Assembly: GCA_016207365.1 (NCBI GenBank) | Contig: JACQPU010000138.1 | Span: 1 to 7,162 of the forward strand | From: Ignavibacteriales bacterium | GTDB taxonomy: Bacteria > Bacteroidota > Ignavibacteria > UBA10030 | Direction: 5' to 3' | DNA length: 7,162 nt | In this document: one piece after another, positions 1 to 5,758 of the stretch | Numbering within the stretch: the first letter of the stretch is position 1 | How the letters are laid out: each line of letters opens with the position of its first letter | Position numbers and translations under genes: made by a program | Notes under the pieces: model-generated | Database searches by the model: none | Seen by the model: only the letters and a program-made list of their open reading frames with translations | What the model was told of the DNA's origin: nothing

Positions 1-210
1 GGCTTCACCTTTCCGATCGAGAACATGCCGCCGATTATCCAGACACTGACATACGGAATTCCGCTTCGGTATTTCATTACGATTGTGAGGGGATTGTTTT
101 TGAAGGGAGTGGGATTGGACGTGCTGTGGCCTCAAGCCCTCGCGTTGTTGGTTTTTGGGGTGGTGATTTTGGGGTTAAGCGTGATGGGATTCAGGAAGAG
201 ATTGAGTTGA
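1..210 (+). CDS. ABC-2 type transporter permease, C-terminal fragment (partial, 5' end outside window)
   Basis: The reading frame is open from base 1 and ends with TGA at 208-210, giving about 69 residues. It contains the segment FPIENMPPIIQTLTYGIPLRYF, which resembles the last extracellular loop of ABC-2 permeases (YhhJ/YbhR type), where a phrase of the form 'P-x-ENMP-x-x-x-Q-x-(L/I)-(T/S)-x-x-x-P-(L/T)-R-Y-F' precedes the final helix. A hydrophobic stretch (about residues 45-62, rich in A, L, V, F, G) follows and the protein ends in a basic tail, RKRLS. In the family, two such permeases work with an ATPase and often a membrane-fusion protein to export drugs or lipids across the inner membrane. 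The partners would lie to the left, outside the window. Substrate cannot be inferred. The ATG at 25 is internal and not a start. Confidence 0.85.
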   Translation, partial: GFTFPIENMPPIIQTLTYGIPLRYFITIVRGLFLKGVGLDVLWPQALALLVFGVVILGLSVMGFRKRLS

Positions 211-220
211 TGAGGTTTGT

Positions 221-267
221 GGTTCAAGGTTCAAAAGTTTAAGGTTCAAAGTCCTTGAACCTTAAAC
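221..267. repeat. GGTTCAA heptamer repeat ending in a perfect 13-bp hairpin
   Basis: Three copies of GGTTCAA occur at 221-227, 228-234 and 243-249. The third lies in the left arm of a perfect inverted repeat: GTTTAAGGTTCAA (237-249) and TTGAACCTTAAAC (255-267), with a 5-nt loop AGTCC. It begins 27 bases after the permease stop. It could act as a transcription terminator, but it is AT-rich, has no T-tract after it and is built from tandem heptamers, which suggests a dispersed repeat element instead. The remaining 268-352 shows no gene; it holds one copy of a CGACCTTC...CGGGG motif at 299-314. Confidence 0.75.
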
Positions 268-352
268 CCAGGTGGCTTGACTCTCTGCCCGATATTTTCG
301 ACCTTCCTTCGGGGACTCACGAATCTATCCACATTAACCTATGGGGGGTCCT

Positions 353-1729
353 ATGCGGGGGGTTGTTGTCTTCCTTATTCTTTTCCAGTCCACCCTTCTT
401 TCCCAAACGCTTCTGCTTGACGATTTCAGCTATCCCGCGGGTGAGCCGCTGACATCGCATGGCTGGTCGGCTCACACATCGGCCGGTACGAATCCGATTC
501 TTGTCACTCCAACGGGTCTTGTGTATTCAGGACACCCTGGGTCGGGGACTGGAAATGCCGCGAGCCTGACCGGTACGGGTGAAGACGTTCACCGCACGTT
601 CACGGGACAATCCAACAAGACGCTCTACGTGTCGTTTCTGATCAGCGTTCAGGGTGCGACGACAGGGGCGGCGGACAAGTATTTTCTGCATCTGAATTCG
701 ACGTCGCACACGGGAAAGGTTTCAGTACGCAAATCGTCCGGCTCGATTGCGTTCGGTCTTGAGCGTGGATCCGAAGGCGCGGTGTTTACGGAGGCCGTGT
801 ACAGCCTGAACACGGTGTATCTTATCGTTCTTCGTTACGACCACGTCTTAGGAAACGATAATGACGCGGTGAGTTTGTACGTTTTTGAAGCGGGAATCCC
901 GTCGCAGGAACCGGTGGTCGCGACGCTTGGTCCCATCACCGCAACCGGTACAGAGCCATCAGCCATTACAGCCCTGGCGCTCAGGCAGGCGGATTCGGAG
1001 GCGACGGATCTTGTGATCGACGCGATCAGAGTCAGCACATCATGGGCGGAAGCCGGTTTGCCAGTCGAATTAGCATGGTTCAGAGCCAGGGCCATGGGTT
1101 CCATGGTTGAACTGACGTGGAGGACGGAGAGTGAAGCAGGGAATTGGGGATTTGAGGTAGAGAAGAAATCTGTGAGTATGGAGTATGAAGCAGGGAGTAG
1201 GGAGAAAGGACGAATCGACGAAACAACGAAAGGACGAATTGACGAAACAACGAACCAACGCCACCATTCACCATTCACCGTTTACCATTTACCATGGACC
1301 ACAATAGCATTCGTTCCTGGTTCCGGGACATCCTCATCGCCGAGAGAGTACTCCTTCGTTGATACAAACATCCCGCCTGGTTATTACGCTTACCGGCTTA
1401 AGCAGATCGATTACGACGGAACGGTGGCATATAGCGAGGAGATTGAAACAATCGTGGCAGGAGATGGGGAAAGTGCAGACGTCAGGTGCTATCCGAATCC
1501 GTTTAACGGGATTGTGAATTTCGAAATGACGATCGCGGATTATGGCATTGTAACACTAACGGTCTATGATCTCCTGGGAAGGGATGCTGCTGCAATTCTC
1601 AATGAAAACAGGCCTCCGGGCAGGCATTTGGTTCAATGGGATACTGGATACGCGCCGAGTGGGATATACTACTATGTGGTGGAGATGGGGACCAGAAGAG
1701 CTGTAGGGAAGCTTGTTCTCGTTAAGTAG
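353..1729 (+). CDS. Secreted T9SS type A sorting domain-containing protein
   Basis: A 458-residue protein of unknown specific function. Residues 1-18 form a signal peptide (MRGVVVFLILFQSTLLSQ) for Sec export. Residues about 20-232 are rich in T, S, G and beta-prone segments and resemble the lectin/LamG-like jelly-roll regions of surface proteins; this is a fold guess, with no catalytic motif seen. Residues 236-365 form the linker module common in T9SS cargo, running from LPVELAWFRA through ELTWRTESEAGNWGFEVE to YRLKQIDYDGTVAYSEEIE. Residues 379-458 are the sorting domain: YPNPFN at 380-385, then TLTVYDLLGR, then SGIYYYVVEMG and terminal KLVLVK. In the family this domain is recognised by the T9SS and cleaved on surface attachment. 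I chose ATG 353 over ATG 341 because a G6 run at 343-348 sits just upstream and the signal peptide then starts cleanly. Residues about 273-314 look like inserted repeat-encoded sequence. Confidence 0.93.
   Translation: MRGVVVFLILFQSTLLSQTLLLDDFSYPAGEPLTSHGWSAHTSAGTNPILVTPTGLVYSGHPGSGTGNAASLTGTGEDVHRTFTGQSNKTLYVSFLISVQGATTGAADKYFLHLNSTSHTGKVSVRKSSGSIAFGLERGSEGAVFTEAVYSLNTVYLIVLRYDHVLGNDNDAVSLYVFEAGIPSQEPVVATLGPITATGTEPSAITALALRQADSEATDLVIDAIRVSTSWAEAGLPVELAWFRARAMGSMVELTWRTESEAGNWGFEVEKKSVSMEYEAGSREKGRIDETTKGRIDETTNQRHHSPFTVYHLPWTTIAFVPGSGTSSSPREYSFVDTNIPPGYYAYRLKQIDYDGTVAYSEEIETIVAGDGESADVRCYPNPFNGIVNFEMTIADYGIVTLTVYDLLGRDAAAILNENRPPGRHLVQWDTGYAPSGIYYYVVEMGTRRAVGKLVLVK
1172..1296 (+). repeat. 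In-frame low-complexity repeat insertion within the T9SS cargo gene
   Basis: This stretch interrupts the conserved linker module of the cargo protein. It has three parts. The first is a purine-rich GAGTATGGAGTATGAAG-type segment (1174-1204). The second is a 24-bp tandem duplication (1205-1228 and 1229-1252) that differs at one base (C at 1216, T at 1240) and encodes KGRIDETT twice; the difference is synonymous (ATC/ATT, Ile). The third is five consecutive heptamers of the pattern YACCRTK (1262-1296), beginning CACCATTCACCATT. The reading frame continues through it without a stop, and 1171-1260 is also free of stops in all three reverse frames. Confidence 0.8.
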
Positions 1730-1766
1730 GTTCCTGGGTAAATTAGTGGCACAATGTGTTCAAGTA

Positions 1767-1788
1767 ACTCCGACCTTCAGATCGGGGT
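1767..1788. repeat. Short hairpin, ACTCCGA...TCGGGGT
   Basis: Arms ACTCCGA (1767-1773) and TCGGGGT (1782-1788) pair over 7 bp with one G-T wobble around an 8-nt loop. It lies 37 bases after the T9SS cargo stop codon, in the gap between two convergent genes. It may help end transcription, but no T-run follows directly on the + strand. Its core CGACCTTC-N4-CGGGG (1771-1787) recurs as CGACCTTC-N3-CGGGG at 299-314 on the other side of the cargo gene, so a dispersed repeat is an equally good reading. Confidence 0.45.
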
Positions 1789-1824
1789 AAGGAGTAACGA
1801 AAAATTGTGGCTTTAGCCCTCACA

Positions 1825-1871
1825 GCGGGTTCACAGCACGACGGAGGGAACTACCTCCACCATGAACCTGC
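1825..1871. repeat. Nested inverted repeat in the convergent gap (possible terminator-like structure)
   Basis: Outer arms GCGGGTTCA (1825-1833) and TGAACCTGC (1863-1871) pair over 9 bp with one wobble. An inner perfect 5-bp stem, GGAGG (1843-1847) and CCTCC (1854-1858), encloses a 6-nt loop. The element lies 27 bases beyond the lptG stop on the minus strand and 95 bases beyond the cargo stop on the plus strand, so it could form in either transcript. There is no T-tract directly beside it, so a classic intrinsic terminator is not supported. Confidence 0.4.
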
Positions 1872-1898
1872 CTGCGGCGGGGAGGTGGCGGGGTTAGC

Positions 1899-2984
1899 CT
1901 ATTTTTGCACACGCGCCAGGTTGACAATTCCCGCGAGCAAAAACAGCAAATTCGCCATCCAGGCCGTGAACACGGGATTCAAATCGCCGTTGTAGCCAAA
2001 CACCTGGCTGGTTTTCATGAAGGCCAGATAAACGAACGTTGCGGCGATCGAAATTCCGAACTCCACCGCGACGCCGCTCCTGCGCTTGTTCGACGAGAAC
2101 GGTACGCCGAACAGCACCACAATGAGGCTTGCAAACGGGAACGCGATTTTTCCATGATAGTCCACAAGCCACCGCGACACTTCCTGCCCGGCTCTTCGTT
2201 GCGATTCGATGAACTCCCGGAGCTCCGTGAAGTCCATTTCATCGGGCTTCCTTTGTTTTTTCTCTATCTCGTCCGGCGCGAGCCCCAGCCTCCCTACCGG
2301 AAGCCGTGAAAACGTCTGAAGGTACTGACTATCTGCCGCGAACGTCCGGCTTGTGCCGCGCAAAAGTACCCATCCTCCATCATCCTCCATCCACTCCATC
2401 TGCTGCGCATCGAACCGGCGCGTCATGACGGTCAGATTCGAATCGGAAAAATCCTGAATGCTGACGCGCGTGGCCAACTTCATGTTGCCATCGTAAAAAC
2501 CTATCGAAACCAGGCGCGTTGGTCCGTCCTGCATATAAATATTAAACCTGCTCGCCGTGCTCGAGATCTTGTGCAGATATTGCCGTTCGATGTCGAATTT
2601 CGTCTGATTGGCATACGGCACCACCCACCCGTTGAAATAAATTCCCGCGAAACTGGTCAACAGCGCGACTGCGGCAAAGGGAGCAAGGAAGCGATAAAGA
2701 CTCAAGCCGCTGGACTTCATCGCCGCGAGCTCGTTCTGCTGGGAAAGCCTCCCCGTGACGAACAACGCCGCCAGCAGCATGGCCACAGGCGTCATGAGCT
2801 TGACGATCTCGGGCATGAAATGGATATAGTACTGAACGATGATCCCGGCTTCCACGCGCGCATCGATGAAATCGTCGAGCTTCTCCATGAGGTCGACGAT
2901 CAGAAAAATCAGGAGGAATGCGACAAGACCAAAGAAAAAGGTCAGAAGAAACTGGCGAATGATGTACCGGTCCAGAAGCGTCAT
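1899..2984 (-). CDS. lptG: LptF/LptG family permease, second gene of the pair (LptG-like)
   Basis: A 361-residue inner-membrane protein of the LPS export complex, in which LptF, LptG and the ATPase LptB2 extract lipopolysaccharide and pass it to LptC and the periplasmic bridge. The start MTLLDRYIIRQF at 2984 matches the LDRYI opening typical of LptG. Predicted membrane segments: about 12-32, 60-78 and 99-120, then a periplasmic beta-jellyroll region (about 125-245), then about 279-297, 306-324 and 338-358. The cytoplasmic loop after the second helix carries the family pattern GRLSQQNELAAMKSSGLSLYR (79-99), the coupling region that meets LptB. The ATG overlaps the upstream gene's TGA as ATGA (2981-2984), implying translational coupling. 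A longer N-terminal extension in the same frame would run through the end of lptF and is not credible. Length is close to the usual 350-370. The F/G assignment within the family is less certain than the family itself. Confidence 0.92.
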   Translation of the reverse strand: MTLLDRYIIRQFLLTFFFGLVAFLLIFLIVDLMEKLDDFIDARVEAGIIVQYYIHFMPEIVKLMTPVAMLLAALFVTGRLSQQNELAAMKSSGLSLYRFLAPFAAVALLTSFAGIYFNGWVVPYANQTKFDIERQYLHKISSTASRFNIYMQDGPTRLVSIGFYDGNMKLATRVSIQDFSDSNLTVMTRRFDAQQMEWMEDDGGWVLLRGTSRTFAADSQYLQTFSRLPVGRLGLAPDEIEKKQRKPDEMDFTELREFIESQRRAGQEVSRWLVDYHGKIAFPFASLIVVLFGVPFSSNKRRSGVAVEFGISIAATFVYLAFMKTSQVFGYNGDLNPVFTAWMANLLFLLAGIVNLARVQK

Positions 2985-4351
2985 TCCGCTGTGCTGTCCT
3001 CTTCCGGCGTCTGCCATCGGCGCGGAACGAATCGCCGGAGGGCGGTCCAATTGATGGTGAGGCTTTCGCGTGCCATACGGAAGGTCAGATACACCCCGAG
3101 AATCCCAAGGCCGATGTTTGCAATCCACATGCCAAGCCACGGATCCACGAGACCCCGATCCGCGAGTTTTTCACCCCCGATGAGGCAGGCCCAGTAAATC
3201 AGAAAAAATCCCAGACTCAGGCTCGCCGCCACACCAAACGTACCGCGCCTCGCCATGATTCCCAGCGGGGCCCCGATAAACACAAACATCACGCATGCAA
3301 TCGGAATAGCGTACTTTTTGTGAATCTCGACAAGATATTCCCGCTCCACCCGCCGGTATTCCCTGATCCGAAACACATGAGATTCCACCGTGTTTTTGAT
3401 CATGGTGACATGGGACATGGCGGCATGGTACGGCGGAATCGCGCGGGCGGTCCGTGGATTTCCGGGCGTGTTCAACAGACTTCCAAGTTCCGTTTTAAGC
3501 CTCTCCGCCACCTGTCGTTCCTGCTCCTCGCGAAGCGCCCGAAGACTGTCAACCCGTCGTATCATCTCCTGTGCACTCAATTCCCGGTCGCCACGCTGAA
3601 ACGCGCTCTCCTGGGAGCGGCGAAAGTCGAACCCTTCTGCGTTCATCGCAATCCTGTGCTTCGTGAAGCGGATTTTCCGGTATTGCGTCATTCCGGGCTG
3701 ATGAAGCTCATGGATCTCGCCGTCGAACAAATCCATGATGAGTTTGCTGTAATCCGGCGAGAAGCTAACGACTCCGCGTTCCGCGGTAATGGTGGCCAGC
3801 ACGTCGGACCGGGTGTTGTCAAAAATGGTGACTCCCTCAAGGTCATTGGATTGTTCGAAGGTCTTTCTCGTCAGAATCGTATATCCTGTGATGTCCTGGG
3901 AAAACAGTCCGGGCACAATGGACAGTGTGGGTTTCTTTCGCTGGATATCGCGCGACAGCGTCACGGCTTTATGATTAGCATCCGGGAGCACGTCGTTGTT
4001 GAATCGCAGGAGCAGATAGAACACAACCACAGAGGCCGCCGCAACCGGTGCCATCATTCGATACAAGCTGACTCCTCCTGCCCTCATGGCCGTGATTTCA
4101 TTGCTTGACGAAAGGCCTCCGAAGGCCATGAGCGTGGCAACAAGGACCGACATAGGCACGGCAAGGACAACCATCCAGGCGAGGTTAAGGGCAATGACTT
4201 CGACAATGACGCCGGCGCTGAGACCTTTTCCGACAAGTTGATCCATGAACTTCATAATGAATTGCAACAGGAAGATGGCCATCAGGATGAGGACGGAGAA
4301 GATGAACGGCACGGCGTGAGCCCGGAGTATGTGCCTCCAAAGGATAAGCAT
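2981..4351 (-). CDS. lptF: LptF/LptG family permease, first gene of the pair (LptF-like)
   Basis: A 456-residue inner-membrane LPS export permease, likely partner of the next gene. Membrane segments are predicted at about 13-35, 51-77, 99-117, 348-366, 371-393 and 404-424. The coupling loop LSSSNEITAMRAGGVSLYR (80-98) is the counterpart of the E. coli LptF loop containing ESEITVMHACGLS. Residues about 120-245 fit the periplasmic jellyroll. The protein is about 90 residues longer than E. coli LptF (about 366). The excess lies mainly at 250-345, a highly charged Arg/Glu-rich helical stretch (RALREEQERQVAERLKTE and REYRRVEREYLVEIHKK) that may form a coiled coil beside the fourth helix. No Shine-Dalgarno is evident before ATG 4351. 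The stop overlaps the lptG start by 4 bp. The pair is divergent from pdxH. No lptB, lptA or lptC is in view. Confidence 0.92.
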   Translation of the reverse strand: MLILWRHILRAHAVPFIFSVLILMAIFLLQFIMKFMDQLVGKGLSAGVIVEVIALNLAWMVVLAVPMSVLVATLMAFGGLSSSNEITAMRAGGVSLYRMMAPVAAASVVVFYLLLRFNNDVLPDANHKAVTLSRDIQRKKPTLSIVPGLFSQDITGYTILTRKTFEQSNDLEGVTIFDNTRSDVLATITAERGVVSFSPDYSKLIMDLFDGEIHELHQPGMTQYRKIRFTKHRIAMNAEGFDFRRSQESAFQRGDRELSAQEMIRRVDSLRALREEQERQVAERLKTELGSLLNTPGNPRTARAIPPYHAAMSHVTMIKNTVESHVFRIREYRRVEREYLVEIHKKYAIPIACVMFVFIGAPLGIMARRGTFGVAASLSLGFFLIYWACLIGGEKLADRGLVDPWLGMWIANIGLGILGVYLTFRMARESLTINWTALRRFVPRRWQTPEEDSTAE

Positions 4352-4398
4352 GAACGCAATGTACTCAGATCACTTGCGCGAAACAAGGGTGAAGGTGA

Positions 4399-4470
4399 CA
4401 CAGAGAGACACCGTGAATTAAAGTTCGACCCTCTCTGTGGAACTCCATCTTTTCTCAGTGTCTCTCTGTG
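4399..4470. repeat. Perfect 13-bp inverted repeat with an extra direct half-repeat
   Basis: CACAGAGAGACAC (4399-4411) and GTGTCTCTCTGTG (4458-4470) are perfect reverse complements 46 bases apart. CTCTCTGTG also occurs as a direct copy at 4431-4439 and within the right arm at 4462-4470. The element lies in the 174-base divergent gap between lptF and pdxH. The tandem CTCTGTG character resembles simple dispersed repeats more than a protein-binding operator, although a regulatory role in a divergent promoter region cannot be ruled out. Confidence 0.65.
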
Positions 4471-4507
4471 AAATCCATCAAGGGATGCTCGCATCTCTAA
4501 TAGATTT

Positions 4508-4519
4508 CCAATATATTGG
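4508..4519. promoter_or_regulatory. 12-bp perfect palindrome just upstream of pdxH
   Basis: CCAATATATTGG is a perfect palindrome ending 6 bases before the pdxH ATG. It could be a dimeric repressor site, or contain the upstream promoter box (TATATT at 4512-4517) of a transcript with an almost absent leader. No matching -35 or TTTG box was found at proper spacing. The palindrome is certain; the role is not. Confidence 0.3.
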
Positions 4520-4525
4520 TGCGCC

Positions 4526-5155
4526 ATGGGATTTCGAAAACGCGTTCGTCTTGAAACAGAATTCTCCGAGGACACGGTCGATCGTGATCCGGTGAGGCAG
4601 CTTCAGCAATGGATGGAAGAAGCAAACGATACGCCTCTGCGGGAGCCGTCTGCCGCCACACTGGCCACGGCCGGTACTGACTCGCAACCCACCGCGCGCA
4701 TCGTTCTTGTCAAGAAAGTCGATGCATCCGGGCTTATGTTCTTCACGAACTACGGAAGTCGCAAGGCGAAGGAACTGGACGCGAATCCAAAAGCCTCGTT
4801 GTTGTTTTTCTGGGATCCGCTCGCACGTCAGGTCCGAATCGAAGGCGTTGTGCAGCGCGTGAATGCAAAGGAATCCGTGCAGTATTTTAAAACACGACCG
4901 CGGATGAGTCAGCTCAGCGCGTGGGTTTCGCCGCAGAGCCGGGTCATCAGCAGCAGACGGGAGCTCGAGGAGGCCGTACGACGGCTCGAGTTGCAGTACG
5001 CAGGACAAGAGGTGCCGCTGCCTCCGTTCTGGGGCGGGTATCGACTTGTCCCTTCGGTGTTTGAGTTCTGGCAGGGAAGGGAAAACCGCCTGCACGACCG
5101 CCTGCGTTTCGTCCGGACAGGTGGAGGCTGGATCATTGAGCGCTTGGCACCATGA
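4526..5155 (+). CDS. pdxH: Pyridoxamine 5'-phosphate oxidase
   Basis: A 209-residue cytoplasmic FMN enzyme oxidising pyridoxamine or pyridoxine 5'-phosphate to pyridoxal 5'-phosphate with O2, the last step of PLP synthesis and salvage. It aligns by eye with E. coli PdxH (218 residues) almost end to end. FMN-contact motifs are present: R58-IVLVK63, SRK (78-80) and RQV (101-103). Substrate-binding residues K63, Y120, R124 and S128 match E. coli K72, Y129, R133 and S137. The signature FEFWQGRENRLHDR (179-192) holds the Arg-x-His pair (R188, H190), and the end GWIIERLAP matches the family C-terminus. ATG 4526 is the only ATG in the open frame, which begins after TGA at 4469-4471. The N-terminus is slightly short but contains the usual SEDTVD-x-DP helix start (14-22). 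No strong ribosome site is visible. The use of O2 suggests at least some exposure to oxygen. Confidence 0.97.
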   Translation: MGFRKRVRLETEFSEDTVDRDPVRQLQQWMEEANDTPLREPSAATLATAGTDSQPTARIVLVKKVDASGLMFFTNYGSRKAKELDANPKASLLFFWDPLARQVRIEGVVQRVNAKESVQYFKTRPRMSQLSAWVSPQSRVISSRRELEEAVRRLELQYAGQEVPLPPFWGGYRLVPSVFEFWQGRENRLHDRLRFVRTGGGWIIERLAP

Positions 5156-5156
5156 G

Positions 5157-5217
5157 ACCAGGATGAGGACCAGGATTGAAAAGATTAAAAGGATGATTGG
5201 CAGGATGAGAAGGATTG
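5157..5217. repeat. Periodic AGGAT array in the pdxH-response regulator gap
   Basis: Six AGGAT/AAGAT motifs start at 5160, 5172, 5181, 5190, 5202 and 5211, with spacings of 12, 9, 9, 12 and 9 bases. The array begins directly after the pdxH stop codon and fills most of the 81-base gap before the next gene. The strand shown is strongly purine-rich. It is a degenerate short tandem repeat; function unknown. Confidence 0.6.
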
Positions 5218-5236
5218 GCGTGGTTGTACCGGTTGG

Positions 5237-5632
5237 ATGATAGTCAATCGGAAAGACAATCGACCGACGGTTCTCGTCGTCGAGGATGAGGACGTCCTTG
5301 TGGAGCTTTTGCGCGGTATGCTGGAGGCAAACGGATTTTCTGTGATAACGGCAACGGATGGCGCCGAAGCGGTGGACATCTACCGCAAAAACAGAAAAGA
5401 CATTGCCATTGTGCTCACGGACATGGGGCTGCCGTCGAAGGGAGGGTGGGAGGTCCTGGAAGAGGTTCTGAAAATGAATCCAGCCGCCAAAGTGATCTGT
5501 GCCAGCGGATTCCTCGACAGCGCGATCAGGGACGAAATGCTGGCGGCGGGAGCTGTGGAATTTATTCAGAAACCCTATGCCTATGACAGCCTGATTGCGC
5601 TGATGAGGCAGCTCCTGGATGCAAAATCCTAA
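5237..5632 (+). CDS. Stand-alone response regulator receiver domain protein (CheY-like)
   Basis: A 131-residue single receiver domain with no output domain, so it would act by protein-protein contact or as a phosphorelay intermediate. The beta1 strand TVLVVEDED gives the acidic metal-binding pair E16/D17. The phospho-acceptor is D62 in VLTDMGLPSKGG, the switch Ser is S90 in VICASGF, the aromatic switch position is F109, and the conserved Lys is K112 in FIQKPY. All core residues are present, so it should be phosphorylatable. The 'IVLTDMGLPSKGGWEVLEE' style is like receivers found at the end of hybrid histidine kinases, but here there is an independent start (ATG 5237) and stop. No Shine-Dalgarno is close to the ATG. 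The nearest purine-rich DNA is the AGGAT array about 20 bases upstream. No histidine kinase is in the window, so its partner is unknown. Confidence 0.93.
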   Translation: MIVNRKDNRPTVLVVEDEDVLVELLRGMLEANGFSVITATDGAEAVDIYRKNRKDIAIVLTDMGLPSKGGWEVLEEVLKMNPAAKVICASGFLDSAIRDEMLAAGAVEFIQKPYAYDSLIALMRQLLDAKS

Positions 5633-5726
5633 ATTCTCTCACCTCCTGCGTCCTCTCACTGTGTTCTAAAGTGTTCTGATTTGAGCTGATGGTACGGTCT
5701 CACCGTGACACACTCCCTCTGCCTTC

Positions 5727-5758
5727 ATTGCAATTCAGACCGCTTTTTACTAAGTTTA
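5727..5758 (+). promoter_or_regulatory. sprA: Possible Bacteroidota-type promoter upstream of sprA
   Basis: ATTG (5727-5730) followed after 20 bases by TAAGTTTA (5751-5758) resembles the Bacteroidota consensus TTTG-N17-23-TAnnTTTG, with one mismatch in each box. It would give a leader of roughly 85 bases before the proposed sprA start. The rest of the 217-base gap 5633-5849 contains no gene; it has a short CATTCACCATTCAC repeat at 5765-5778. Confidence 0.22.

Noticed and set aside
277..298. TTGACT followed by TATTTT as a sigma70-like promoter for the cargo gene
   Set aside because: The spacing is about 10 bases instead of about 17, so the boxes do not fit one promoter.
255..452. A 65-codon plus-strand open frame starting in the hairpin
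   Set aside because: Its start is in the palindromic repeat and it overlaps the signal-peptide region of the cargo gene in another frame; no recognisable features.
835..1278. Three overlapping minus-strand open frames, including a 147-codon one, that start in the repeat block of the T9SS cargo gene
   Set aside because: They arise because the repeat block has no stops in any reverse frame and its ACCAT heptamers supply ATG codons on the reverse strand; the plus-strand cargo gene explains the region.
1205..1296. Possible CRISPR array because of repeated units
   Set aside because: Only two 24-bp units exist, they are directly adjacent with no spacer, and they lie inside a coding frame.
1800..1823. 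Terminator-like sequence for lptG on the minus strand, GGCTAAAGCC followed closely by TTTTT
   Set aside because: The stem is only 3-4 bp with bulges outside it, and four bases separate it from the T-run; too weak to call.
2571..3197. A 208-codon plus-strand open frame opposite the lptF-lptG junction
   Set aside because: It crosses the junction of two overlapping real genes on the other strand and shows only charged low-complexity sequence.
3320..4108. A 262-codon plus-strand open frame opposite lptF
   Set aside because: The translation is His/Arg/Pro-rich with no family resemblance, while the opposite strand has an unmistakable membrane permease.
4355..4385. Minus-strand TTG-N20-TACATTG as a promoter for lptF
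   Set aside because: Only part of the downstream box matches and it would leave almost no leader before the ATG; no better than chance in this sequence.
4478..5095. A 205-codon minus-strand open frame opposite pdxH
   Set aside because: pdxH on the plus strand has all family residues; the antisense translation resembles nothing.
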